Positions 52,101 through 64,000 of a stretch of DNA of 64,000 nt are shown here, piece after piece. The DNA comes from Gymnorhina tibicen (Eukaryota; Chordata; Aves; Passeriformes; Artamidae). The number at the start of each line of letters is the position of its first letter. Within the stretch, counting starts at the first letter, position 1. The notes below the pieces were generated by a model. It saw only the letters and a list, made by a program, of their open reading frames with translations, was not told the origin of the DNA and searched no databases. Made by a program: the position numbers and the translations under genes. Location of the stretch: positions 117,279 to 181,278 of the forward strand of contig VXAZ01008012.1 in the NCBI GenBank assembly GCA_013399875.1, in the 5' to 3' direction.

Positions 52101-55100
52101 CTTGAACTTGTGGGCCTTCCTGCAGGGCCAGAAGAGACAGTCCCAGGACCTTCAGGAGCAAGTTGGGCTCACCACCTGGTGACCTGCTGGCATGCACAGA
52201 GCCATCGCGCAGAGCTCAAGCAGAAGGGAAAGCAGGAAAACCTGGTGTCTGCTTCCCACCCAGCTTCCAATGCTCAGATGCTTGTAACAGCATCAGTGTC
52301 CTTGAGGTTTCCATGTCCTCGCTCAGATTTGTTTGAGTTCTGCCAGAAGGCTCAAAGTTACTGCAGAAGAGGGATTATTCACAAGCAGAAGCAGCTGGTT
52401 CCCCCTTAGGACTAGTTTCCTTTGTATCTAGGCTTAAAATATGCAATTTTTAGCATCTGCACCTTGTTTCCAGATGAAAGGAAGCAGCTACAAAGCTGTG
52501 ATAGGTAGAGCACAGTTGAATGCCTCAGCAGCTTGCTTCCCTGTGAAATGAAGTTCCACATACCTCAGAGATGATCCTGAAGCAGGTGTGGAGGATTTTC
52601 CATGTCTTTTTTGCACATTTTTTCACCAGTGAGGGGCCATAAGTGATGGATGTGATGGTGCACAGACAAGCCTGGCTGCTATCACATCTTTATTTTCTAA
52701 GCAGATTTTGGTTGTCTTGTTGTATTTGGGTTTGTGTTTGTTGTTCAGGTTTTTTAGCAGTTGGTTTTGAGTCGTACAGATGTATGAGAGACATTTCTCT
52801 TCCCTCAAACGCCCAGGTGATGGGAGCGCAATTTGTAGGAAGCGCAAGATACATAAGGAAGAATTACAAAGACTAATTATCTGAAAAACTGATAACTTTC
52901 AAATGGCCTTTATCACTTTAAAATACATTTAAGAACAGGGAAATGACTGTGTGAGTGATTCCCAAATGGCTCAACAAAAGCCTCAGTATAATCTTGGAAT
53001 GTTTTTTCCTGATTGTTGTCAGATGCTAATTAGAGAAACAAACGGGCATTCACCAAAGATGTCTGTATTTATTTCAGACTTAATTATGCTAACCTAGAAA
53101 CAGGATCAGACAATCATCCAGAGGCTACTCTTTAGCTTGTTGTTCAGCTGGCAGTAGATAACCATGTTGCATCACATTTTTTAAGATACAGGGATTCAGA
53201 ACAAACAACTCAGGCTTGCTCTTCAGTAATTTTTGTTCTTCTTCTTTGTGGAGAGATTTTACCTCAGAGTTCGGAGAAGATATATAATCACTCACTGCGA
53301 GACAAGAAATTATTTTACAAGAACAAACGCTGGTTGCCATGGTTTCCAAGAGGGAGAAAATCCAAGGTCATTCACTGAAAACACGTCACAACAGTCAGCA
53401 GCAGGGATACTCCCTCACCTCACCAAGTAACCCTCCCTTGTCTGTAGATACATTCCTCCCATCTCAGCTGGTATGCAGCTTCCCGTTTAAGCCACAATAA
53501 CACTGGTAAGAACACGATATGAAAAACCTGCAATATGTCTGGAAATAAACAGTCAAGCCTGGATTTACAAGCCTGTGGGATTTCACAGTTGGCTGCTTTC
53601 TGGCTCCTTCGTGCATCTCCTGGAAAACCTGACCTACCTGCTGCGTTTGCCAACCAGGGACTTGCAGGTGCAACGGTGAAACTTCCACCTGAAGGAAAGG
53701 CCAAAGCAGCCCCACATGGATGGGCTGGCGCATGGACAAGCAAATGGAAAAAAACACCAGAGACAGGACCCTTCATTTACAGTTATGTTAGGAAAAAAAG
53801 TAAAAAACTACATTTCATGGGTTGCTCCTCTGGGTCTGAAGTACAAGAAAAAATGTGTTTCTTTCAATGACTGATGTTATGGCACCATAACTGCTCCTGA
53901 ATGTCTCAGTGCTGACCTGTGTGCTGGTAAAAAAGATGGCTTCAAACAAGCAAAATCCAGCTCTGTGACCCTTCAGCATCCCAACCACGATGCCAAAAGC
54001 CTTTCCACTGCTGAAAATCCAGCATAACAACACAGCGATTAGATGAGATTTCTCCTTAAATTGGAACTGCCAGGACATATTATTTAATAGATAACACTAT
54101 TCAGCTGTTTGTTTCAAATGACAAATTTTCATTCTATCGTGGATTTACACAGGCAGGCACATCAGCTTTTTGCTCATGTTTTTACAAATGCAAAATCTGT
54201 GTGCACATTATGCCATGACAAACTACAGTTTACTAAACTTGACTCATGAAAAATAAATGCAACCCTCTAAGATGTGTCCAAAGCCTTATTAGTGTAGCAA
54301 GCATATTTCTTGCATGATGGGGTGTGTGTGTGTGGTGCCTCAGTTACCAGTGCCGTAAAATCAATGACCCTTGAGTACTTGCTAATTTCCATTTCTGTCA
54401 ATTAAAAAACAACAACAATGTATTAGATTAGAAGTGACAAGGGAAATGGCTACGTTTAAGTGATAGAAATAACATTTTGCAGTGGATCGTTGGCTGCACT
54501 GCGTGCACAAATGCAACTCAACTTGCCAAGTCACCATCTCAGCATCTCAACATCTTGTGCAGGGGAAAAATCTTTTGTTATTGGAGCACTGGAGAGCGTA
54601 CAGGCTGCCAATGTGACCAACTTCTTTTTTGATGAGGTCTCTGGAGCCAGATAGGCAAGAATTCTAGAGGGGGACTAGACCTTCTGCTGCTAGCTTGTCA
54701 TTGAAATCAGAAGAGATCGATGCACAAGTTAATTATAGAGAAAAAGAACCACAAATGGAGATTCAAGGGCTGAATTTTACAAAGCATTTAAGGACCCGAG
54801 CACTGTTTAAGTCCTGCTTTCAGCATCTAAATTCCCAACTAGCTCCCCAACACTTCAGCACAACTGTCACCTCTATGGAAAGCCTGTTACTCCCATGGCA
54901 CCTCTGTTTTGCCATAAAGCTGCCCAAATGCACAGAGCTGGTTCTGAATTTGTGTACTCTTGCCCCAGTATAAACAGTTCTGTAATTCACTAACACTTAA
55001 CTCCCCTTGGGTATTGAGATGTCTGACCCTGACTCCCAGTCTTCGGAGGCTTTTATCAGAAGTACAAATAGAAATTCCACAACTGGTAAATAATTAGAAA

Positions 55101-58100
55101 AGTTCCTCATCTGGTACTGGCAAGCAAGTCCGTGCACCCAGTAGCTGTGACCCTGGCCTGGAAATCTGAACAACAACAGCCTCTGTTGGTCTACCTCTGA
55201 CTCATTATCTGTCCTTGAAGGAATCATGCTGACCTCTCTGTGTCCTGAATTTCCCAGCTTTCAAATAACAATGATATGTTCCCACACTGAAGCTATCAGG
55301 TTGGAAAGTGCTAACAATTATTTCTCTGTGACCCCTGTGTGAAAGTCAGAGGGACCTGTTCTGTAAGAGTGCAGATGCTGACCCCTCTTAATTTCCTCAC
55401 AAAAGTATATTTTGATCTGTCTTGTCTATGTTTTCAGCCTCAGGTCTAAATTTTTGAGTGAGTCACATATATGGGGTTGGACTTGTCATATCCCCAAAAA
55501 TGCTATTTGCTCAGGAAATCTACTTTATATAGGTATAGGTACTTCAGTTGAATGTACATGTTCATAACATTTGTACAGGAATTATTTTTTTTTTAATAAA
55601 AAGGAAAATAAATAGAAAAGAAAATGAGAAAAAAAAGAAAAAGTTCCCTTGCTACGTTTAAGATTTCTATCAGTTTTCTGCTCACTAAATCATATCTTTT
55701 TCTGTGTAAGGCTGTACCACAGTCTGACACAAGCTGAGCTGAGGAGGGGAGGGGCACATACAGAGACCATCATCACAATGTAATGTTCTCACTTAATGTT
55801 TAAAATACCATTTAGGTTGTTTCTATCTTTCCCTTCCACATTGTTCCTATAGAAGTTCTCATTTTCAAAGTCTTTGCTTTCTCTTTTTCTCTCATGTTTG
55901 TCCTTTTCCCATGTTTTTGTTTGGGTGGGGTTTTTAAAATTCTTTTTAAAAGCTTTCCATCTCACGGCTGAACTTCCCCCTTAATTCCGTCTCTCTGGTG
56001 GAATTTTCTCATTGCAAAATTCCCCTTTCCCAGCATGTGTATGTGCACAATCCATGGCACTCCCCATGGTTTTCTCTCTGCTAATTTTCTCACTGTATCT
56101 CCCACTTTTCCCTCCCCTCGTCCTCAAGGCCACTCCGCTCTCCCCTGCCTGCCTAGCAGCACCTCTCGTCTCTCCTCCAAACCCCAGCCTCCCTGCTGAT
56201 TCTCACCCACACACAAGAAGAGGGCCTGTAAGAAAAAAGTAAGCAAATTTTGCAAAGAGCTATATAGGTGTATATATACTTTTAATATTTGCCATCTTAT
56301 GACTAATCATCATTGGATCTATACATGCTGACCTTCTTGTATGGGTTACAGCTGTTTGCCAAAATTGCTCTACTACAAAGAAAACAACCTTCAGTATGGC
56401 AGTTAAGTGATTAAAAAGAAAATGTCTCTCACAGTGTCACAGTAAAAACAGACCACATCTCCCAGAGCAGCTTATGGGCAGGAAACACATTCCCACTTTC
56501 CAGCCACCCTCTCAGCATGAACTACAGAAACAAAAGTGTTTTTCTTCATCCCACTAATTTACTCTTGTTTTCCATGATAGAATTGATGCTGTCATTTTCA
56601 TCCTTCAGATTTTAGTAATTTAGAGGCCAGTGTAATTTATGCCTTCTCTGATCCTACTTTTCTCCCCTACTGGTGGCTTGGAAGAGGAGTTTACACATGC
56701 TTGTACCCAATGCATGTGCATGGAAGACGGTTCTGTGAATTTATCCATGTTACAACTAAGAGTAGAATAAAAAGACATGAGAGACAAGGTGGGTCTGACA
56801 ATATTATTGTACTGATCATTCACCTGTTCTTGTAAGGGAAGGCTAGCACAACGCCATGAAACAGTCTCGAACTAATAAATACCTTCTGATGTAATAAATA
56901 GGGAAATGCGTCTTCAGTTCCTGCTTCTGCGTCACAAAGACACATCATGTGGACCAAATCAAATTATACATAAAAACAAGGAAGGAGGAAAGAGCCAGGT
57001 ATATCTGCTTTATGTCATCTCATAATAAAGGAAAAATTCCCCCATTTCTGATCAACAAGTCAATTCAGATGAGTATATCATATTAATAAAATCATAAATC
57101 CCCAGTGTTATTTGTGTAATCTTATATTTGTTTCTCAGCTACAGTTTTGTTCAAATGAACTTCAGCTGACTTTAGAGGCAGAAGACAAAAATCTTTTTGT
57201 GCTTTACACAGAAACATTTTGGGAGTAACAATTAGGAAAAAGATGAAGTTACCTGGACATAAAGCACGAGTAAAAGGAGAACCTATCTGTAACCATCTCC
57301 TGTCACATCTCATGTGAATTGTAACCTGGAAAAGATGGGCAGTTTCTGTGATCCAGGCCCTGAGCACTCCTGTAGAGATATGTAAACATCATCTCTTTAG
57401 CTGACTTGATGATCTCATGTCAGACCTTAAAATCTTATTCTATCATTTTATCCCAGATGGTGAATTTCTGGGATGTTTTCAAGATTCACTCTTTCACTGT
57501 TGTTTCAACCAACCACTGTTGCTTCCTCTCACAGCTGGTCTTTTAAAAACTGTCCTTCTTGCCCTGCTGGCCAAGAATACATGTGTTTCTGGGTCCAGAA
57601 TCCAGAGGGGATTGTGGTCACTGGTAAAGGAGTGAATCCAAATATCTGCTCTACTATCCCAGCTGCCTGGGAAGGTCCAATGTGGGAACTTGGCTGTGCT
57701 TGCCAGTGTTGAATTAATTACCGTGAGGTGTAAAGAGCGTCTGTAAAAGGCTAGAAGGTCCAGATGCTGTTAGAGAAGAGTGGCAGAAACAACAGGAGGT
57801 AGCTGTGGAGTAATTAAGAGCCTCTGGAAGACAAGTAAGGACATGGAAAAGAAAGTGTTTTAAACCTGTATGCCTATGGATACATGAAGCTTTCTGCTGG
57901 TGGTGCAGACCAGCAGAGCCCAGGAAGCCACCAGGTTTTCCCAAACAGGAGGGTTCAACCCTGTTGTGGGTGGATGCCCTGCCATTAGCAATAAATGAAA
58001 TAAAGGGTCAGGAGGCTGCCTAGGAGCTGTTTGGGAGCAGCTCTTTGGGTGATGCAAGGTTTTGGGTCACAGGCTCATCAGGGTTTTAGTGGGCTATAGC

Positions 58101-61100
58101 TAGCAGAGGTGAAGGTATTAACCAGCACTCATCATCTGCTCAGCATGGGCATTGTGAGAAGGATGTGGCCCTCAGGGTGCCTGGGCTGTGAGCTGCTCCT
58201 CTGAGATGGGTACCTGTGGGGGAAGCAGCATGATCTCTGCAGAAGCCAGGTGAAGATGTCTGCTATCCGGTTCCCCTCTTTCCCTGTGTGTTCTTTATGC
58301 TGAATATGCAAAGAAAGGCTGCTAAGAGCAGCCCTCTGGGTGCCTCATGGGAATCCCACCCCACTGCCACATTTCACTGCCCTGTGGCCTATTGCCTATG
58401 GGTACAAAGCAGAACTCATAGCCCAGACAATCTCCTTTTGTCTCGTCCTTCTACAGGCAGCTGTTTTCCTCTTGGCTTGCAAAGGAATTAAGCTGGCATT
58501 TATCCTCTGTAATAAAACAAGAAATGTGTCCACCTTGGCCTCTGCCCAGAATTTTGTCCAGAGGCAGTGAAGAGATCTGTCGTGGGTACAGCTGGAGGTC
58601 AGGCAGTGGGGATGGGGAGAAAGGCTGCTTATAAGACATTAGTTGCACTGTATGCAACTCTCTCATGTCTTTCCTCTCCCTTTCATGCCCATATTTCTGA
58701 AAGGCAAATAACCACCTTATTGTTTCCATCTCTACAGCAATTCCATTCTTTCTGTTTCTCTTTCTTTAGTACATAACTGATCCACAAGCTAGAAGCTATT
58801 TGGCCTTCAGTGCTCCCTTGGAAGTATTATTTGGTTAATGCTTCATCAGAAATAGAGACACTTGTGCTTGATTGTATACAGTTTGAGATTTTTCTCTGTC
58901 TGACCCGCTTTCTTCTGGAACAAAGCCTCAGCGTGAAATGCCGAACTGGAAGGACACAAAGACCTAATGCAAATGGAGATAGTATGAGTCTGATGAAGCT
59001 GAAACAAAACCAAAAACAGATCCTGGTTTTCTGGGTGGTTACCCCTTCCTTCTTCTTGCAAATAATAAATTTGCCTCCTGTAGTTTTGCTGCTTTTCTTT
59101 ATTCTGGCCAGTTCATAAGATAGTTACCTGTCACTGGGGGAAACAATGATATGCACTTCTTTCTGCCACTGTATGAAACTTCCTGTTTCAGACAGAAATC
59201 AGAGAGTAGGTTTATGTGTCATCAACCTCACATCTACCTTTTTGCTGTCCACACCTCTGCACTCTCTGCACGATCTGCCACTCTTCTCCATTAAACTAGA
59301 TTATGTTGACCTGACTAAGTGACTGTTCATCACCTATGTCCCCTCAGACCACTAAGGTTTGAAATGATGACAGGTTTTGTTAAGGAGATGTAGGATTCCT
59401 CAAGATGCTCCATCTTGGCTTGAAACCAAAAGCAAAGGGAGCTGAATAATTAGTGTTGGCCTGTATATCCACGTGAGGCTAGAGAGACAGAGCTGAGTAT
59501 GGAAAATCACATCACTCTGTATAAACATTAACAGCCCCTCGTATCTGTTGGAACAAGTTCACTGAGATCATGGATTAACTCATAACATTTTCCTATTCCA
59601 ACTTGAAATTCTATTTAACAAAATATTAAATAAACATACATACAAGTGTGTTTCCAAGCCAAAAAATACATAATCTCCAGGTTAAGAGACTGGAGACTTG
59701 GGAAAGGAGAGCCTTTGTTCTTGGACCTTTCTCACTGTATCAAACAGATGACTCCTCCTATTCTAACCTGACAGGACTTCTTGTGAGATCTTGACTCATC
59801 TACAGTCAAATGTTTTGTCTATACTTCTTACTTTCACTGCTGTCTAGAAAATGAGATAAATTTTCAGGAAATCTATGTATAATATCATGAACATCCTTGG
59901 CAAATGATCCAGAAACAGGCACTCACTGGGTTGCATGTTGCTCTGAGGCCGAGTGAAAATATCAAACACTCCTGTGCATTTTTCATGGCTCATGTAAACA
60001 AAGTTAGCACTTGCATGCATATTGCCATTCCAGGTAAGCTTTCAATTAATATGGATGCCCTTTTACATTAAAATCTCAAAGGCAACTCTCCAGGAAAGGG
60101 TCTGTTCCTACATTCAGACTCCCTCCTAGTTACTGTAATGAATCTAGATTAAGATGTTATCAACCTGAAATGCCAATGATGTTGGCAAGCAGCCAACTTG
60201 GGATACACAAGTGAATTCGGGTATGAATAAAACAGTTTAACTTAAAATCCCCCATGCTGGGAAGAGAGGGAAAACAAATAGCAAGCCTGCTGTGCAATAA
60301 ATCCATTCCACTGAGTTGCTGCACAGAGATAACTGGGTGCATATTTATCATTTTCCCTCTAAGTATTAGATATGTTTTATTTCATACTTTTTCCATGCCC
60401 TAATCTTCCTTAGAAGCCCCCATTTTGTTCTGCTTTATTACTATTAATGAAATATGACTCTTGCAGTAATTTGGAACAAGCATGAAGCTACCAACATGAC
60501 TGGAGGACAAGGGCATGATATCAGTGGCTGGAATGAACGACAGCTTCCCCCAGAGAATTTGCAAAAAAGAAGCTCTGTTACAGCCCTCCAAGGTGGACAG
60601 GAGGACAGGAGAGGTTGTCATCCAAGGGGCCCTGTCACAGTGCCCTGTGTGTTGATACTGGCTCGTGTGAAGTACGTCACCTACAATTGCAACGCTGAAG
60701 TGAAACATGAAGTACCTCATCAGTGTGCAAGAGGGATCCTATTGCCCCTAAGACAGCAACTCAGCACTCGGATGAAGAGTAGCTCATCTCCCCACACCAA
60801 ACTGCCTTTGCTCCAATACTACAGAGTAGTTGTCCTTGGGAAGCAAAGAGGACTATTTTTTTCAGGGATTGATCTCAGCAAGTCTTCATGTTTAGCCTGA
60901 GTGATCAGTCTACAAATCGGGATTTGTTCAAAAAACCACAAAAGGATGAAAATGCAACTATCTTGTAATGAGCCTGACATACCGTTCTTGCATCTCTTTC
61001 AGTTAGCAGGAAGCAAGAGGGTTTGTGATGTATAAATTACAATTTAATCATTGCTTCAACAAAGATCAGGTGTACTTACTTTGTATGAAAAAGATATGCT

Positions 61101-64000
61101 TTTATGTCACTTTTTTCTTGTAGAAAGGCTGAAGGGTAAGTTCTGAGTTGGGCACTTGGAAACATCCACTCAGACTTTAGCATCAAATTCATCACTGACA
61201 TAAGAATGTCTCTCCATGATTCTAAGGTGCTGCTGGTTTTGTGTGTAGTTTGACATGTGTCTGTTTCCAAACAGAGGTGCCCCAGCCTTCCCTGCTGTTG
61301 AACTCCTGGAAGTGAGTGTGCGTGGGTTTGGTACAAGTCTTGCTAGACCCATGCCTGAGAACTGCTTTATCTGCATTATGAGTAGAGAAGGAGAGAAAAA
61401 CACAGCCTGCCAATTTGATGCAGCTGTGTTGTGTAGGAGTCTGATTTGCCTTTGTGCAGATGAATTATACAGCCAAGGGATTTCCAGCTCTTGGCACGGG
61501 ATGCTAAAGCATGGATAAGCTTAGTATTTCTTTGCTTCCAGCAAGGACCATCCTCATGAGCTGGAAAAATGCAATGTAGAGGGGAATCCAAAGACTGCCT
61601 CTAAATCTAACTCACAGATTGGAACTGATTCTCCCTGAAAAAGAGGTAGAGAAATCCTTTCAACACCAAGCAATTAACTCCCCTCCCAGAACAGTGCCCA
61701 TTGCAGTTCACTAGTCTTTATGCCTTGGGCAGAAGAGGTGAAGTCTGCTTCACGCTCATTTTCTGGTTCACCTGCAACTTGAATTGGCACAAATCCTTTT
61801 AAGCACCTTCAGTAAATTTGTATTTTGCTAAATATTTGAGGGCAGTGACTATCTCAATGTAGAAGCTTCATTAAAATCTACCTGTCAAACACTACTTATT
61901 TTGGATGAAGTCAGTGTTTCCTTTAGAATATACTGACTCTGTGTCCAATAAGCAGTGAAGCTTTCATGTTCAAGGTCTCATATAGTGGAGGGAAAAGGCA
62001 GCTCAGTCTCTCTTGTCATGATGTGTTCTGCCTAGCCTGTGCCATGCTTCCGACAAAGAAAATATTAGAGTCAACTAAAACCTTAAAGGCTGTGGAAAAA
62101 TAGCTGTGAACAAATACAGAAGAATTCAGCCAGTCTTGGAACTTACTATCCTCAATTTGATCTATTGGCTTCACAGATTTGAAGATTATTTGTGAGATTA
62201 AGTATGTGTCACCTGCGCTAATCTCTAGTTTGAAAAGGAAAAATTAATTGCAGCATACACAGAGAACAAAACCTCTCTGGCTCGTTGAGGTCAGCAGCAA
62301 CTTGAATCTTGTTTGTTCTACATATGGGGATTTTTTTTTCCTTTTTTCTTTCATTTCTTAGAGGGGCCCCAGGTTAAATAGCATCTTATGATGATGCAGA
62401 TAAAGCAAAACATCTTGTAACTTAACACAGAGACTGAATTCCCAGGAAGTATTTAGATCCTGGATGATTAGGATGTTTTGTTGAATATGTCACACTTACA
62501 CACTAATGCATGCTAACAATCCATTGAGTTCATAAAGTTTGAAAAAGCACTAACAAAGGACAGATGATGCAAGACAGGAAAAAAAAGGAGCAATTTGTTT
62601 TCTCAATACAGTGGATAGATGCTTGGAAATTAAACATGACATACTTGCTGGAAGCCAAAATCTTCCATTGTCCTGCTGATCTCCCCCTCTGTTTTCTTTC
62701 TTTTCCCTATTACAAATGAAATGTTGGAAGAATTGGTATATTTAATAACTTACTGTTGTGTCATTGTTCTGCTGAAATCCTACAAGAGTTCCTTTTTTTT
62801 TTTTTTTGCCTGCTTAAAAAAAGGATAAGGCCATTATATTCACGTGGAAGCTGGGATATAAGGGAAGCAGGAAAAAATGCACCCAGCAGAACCACTCAAT
62901 AAGGACAGAAGCAATGCCCAAGCCCTTCTCTTCCACACAAGTCTACTGAAGCTTTCATGGGAGCATCCTTAGTGACGGGAAGAACCTCGACACCAGGAAG
63001 GGATTGGTTCTGCACCACATAGCTTTAGTCCATGTCAGGATGAAAATTATTTTTGCAATAGTGCTTAGGACAGCTGATTGGCTCACAGATGCCTTCTCCC
63101 TTCCACTCTATTACTTAAGGCTGCAACCATTACCCGTTTGGAGACTTAAGTTGGTAGAAAGTCAACGGATAGAGTTTCCCAAGCAAATTCCCCTCTTCCA
63201 GCAGAAGTGTTGACTGTGAAGCAGTTGTGGATTTGGTTTTTGTTTTCTTGTTCATTTGTTAGTTTTTGTGTGTGTGTTTTTCTCACCAGAAACAGGGAAG
63301 AGTTCAAATTAAACAGATTCAGAATTGAGAATTTCCTTAATTACATGGAAATAATGACTGAGTTAGAAATGTTACCCTAAAGCAACTCAATTAATTTTTT
63401 TCAAAAACCTATCTGCATTGTGAAATAGAGCAAGCTGTCCCAGTCTACCTGAAGAAATGATACATGCATAGACTTAGACTAGTTTAGGGCCTCTGCCAGT
63501 TCTGACAGTTTTATTGAAAAGTACAAATGTTGCAAGCTGCTTGTCTATGTCATGTGGATTTTAAATATTGCTCCACGACTCTATATTGATAAATAGAAAT
63601 CCATCCTGTTCTTTCCAAAACTTTTATATTTCATACCTTAGAGTAAAACCTCCTAAAAAGGCTGCGTGCTTCAGAGGCAGGAGCCACAGCTGCCTGATTG
63701 TGGGGCAGCATTTTAGGAGGCAGAACTATGCAGGTGACCTTCAAAGGCATGGTCTTTCTGACTATCTGCTGATCTATGTTCCCTTCTTTAAGGCAGCTGT
63801 CTTAAGGGGAAGGAACACCCAAGATTGATAGATTCTCATGGTCAAAAGGAACAAGAAAAATCATAGGGTCCACAAAAGCCCACTAATTTCATTCATAAAT
63901 TACACACTTGGCATGGAAATTGGCATGGTAGTTTCAGACCTATATAAGCACAGGCCAGTGGCTTTAGGATAAAGGGGTACAGAAGGAAGGAAGGAAGGAA
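49116..64000. other. Gene-poor intergenic tail of the window
   Basis: I find no supported exon, RNA gene or dated transposon in these 15 kb. The base composition is mixed: moderately GC-rich at about 50,780-51,460 and 51,700-52,230, AT-rich elsewhere. Simple repeats are a short GT run (54,322-54,337), an A-rich tract (55,588-55,641), a 17-base T run (about 62,792-62,808) and a GGAA run cut by the window end (63,982-64,000). Open frames up to 148 codons occur on both strands but show no recognisable motif, splice structure or family. Confidence 0.55.

Noticed and set aside
60454..60900. 148-codon open frame on the + strand
   Set aside because: No recognisable domain, no plausible splice partners and ordinary composition; insufficient to call a gene.
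17937..64000. Exons of VLDLR or other genes expected near SMARCA2
   Set aside because: I looked for LDL-receptor cysteine-rich repeats and other exon-like blocks and saw none; the next gene probably lies beyond the window.

Overview
This window looks like bird genomic DNA, most likely from the Z chromosome. Two observations support this. First, the only protein-coding gene is the 3' end of SMARCA2 (BRM), a Z-linked gene in birds. Second, the repeats are avian: many CR1 LINE fragments ending in ATTCTATG-type octamers, plus several endogenous-retrovirus LTRs. The species cannot be fixed from sequence; the LTR types would suit a neoavian or songbird genome.

Layout. Bases 1-17,936 hold the last five coding exons of SMARCA2 on the + strand: the bromodomain (8,924-9,029, 10,273-10,374 and the start of 14,410-14,542), an acidic segment, a lysine-rich segment (16,260-16,402) and a short terminal exon with stop (17,041-17,076). 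An approximately 860-base 3' UTR ends at a canonical polyadenylation signal. A short ATG-plus-donor segment at 8,137-8,159 splices in frame to the bromodomain and is a candidate alternative first exon for a short isoform. Introns carry CR1 fragments and two antisense LTR elements.

From about 18 kb to the end I find no convincing protein-coding gene. This is the gene-poor space downstream of SMARCA2, where VLDLR would be expected beyond the window by amniote synteny. It holds CR1 copies (18.9, 23.3/25.4, 27-29.4, 30.7, 32.6, 37.2-38.3 and 43.3 kb), at least three LTR-like elements (40.7, 43.4 and 45.8 kb), a probable relic of an ancient MIR/CORE-type SINE (49.0 kb), two unnamed dispersed repeats, and a CpG-rich block at 47.8 kb.

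Assembly quality matters. A 512-N gap lies at 28,363-28,874. Single Ns at 23,523 and 27,710 are each flanked by direct duplications (2.1 kb and 31 bp) that look like contig ends which overlap but were never merged, so the tandem duplication at 21.4-25.6 kb is probably false.

The most unusual element is at 15,111-15,705, inside a SMARCA2 intron. It is one antisense LTR bounded by a perfect 6-bp target duplication. Its primer-binding side carries 47 bases of tRNA-Lys(CUU), nucleotides 30-76 including the CCA end, instead of the usual 18, and is closed by only the last 8 bases of a second LTR. It looks like an integrated aberrant reverse-transcription product, or a minimal LTR-tRNA element.
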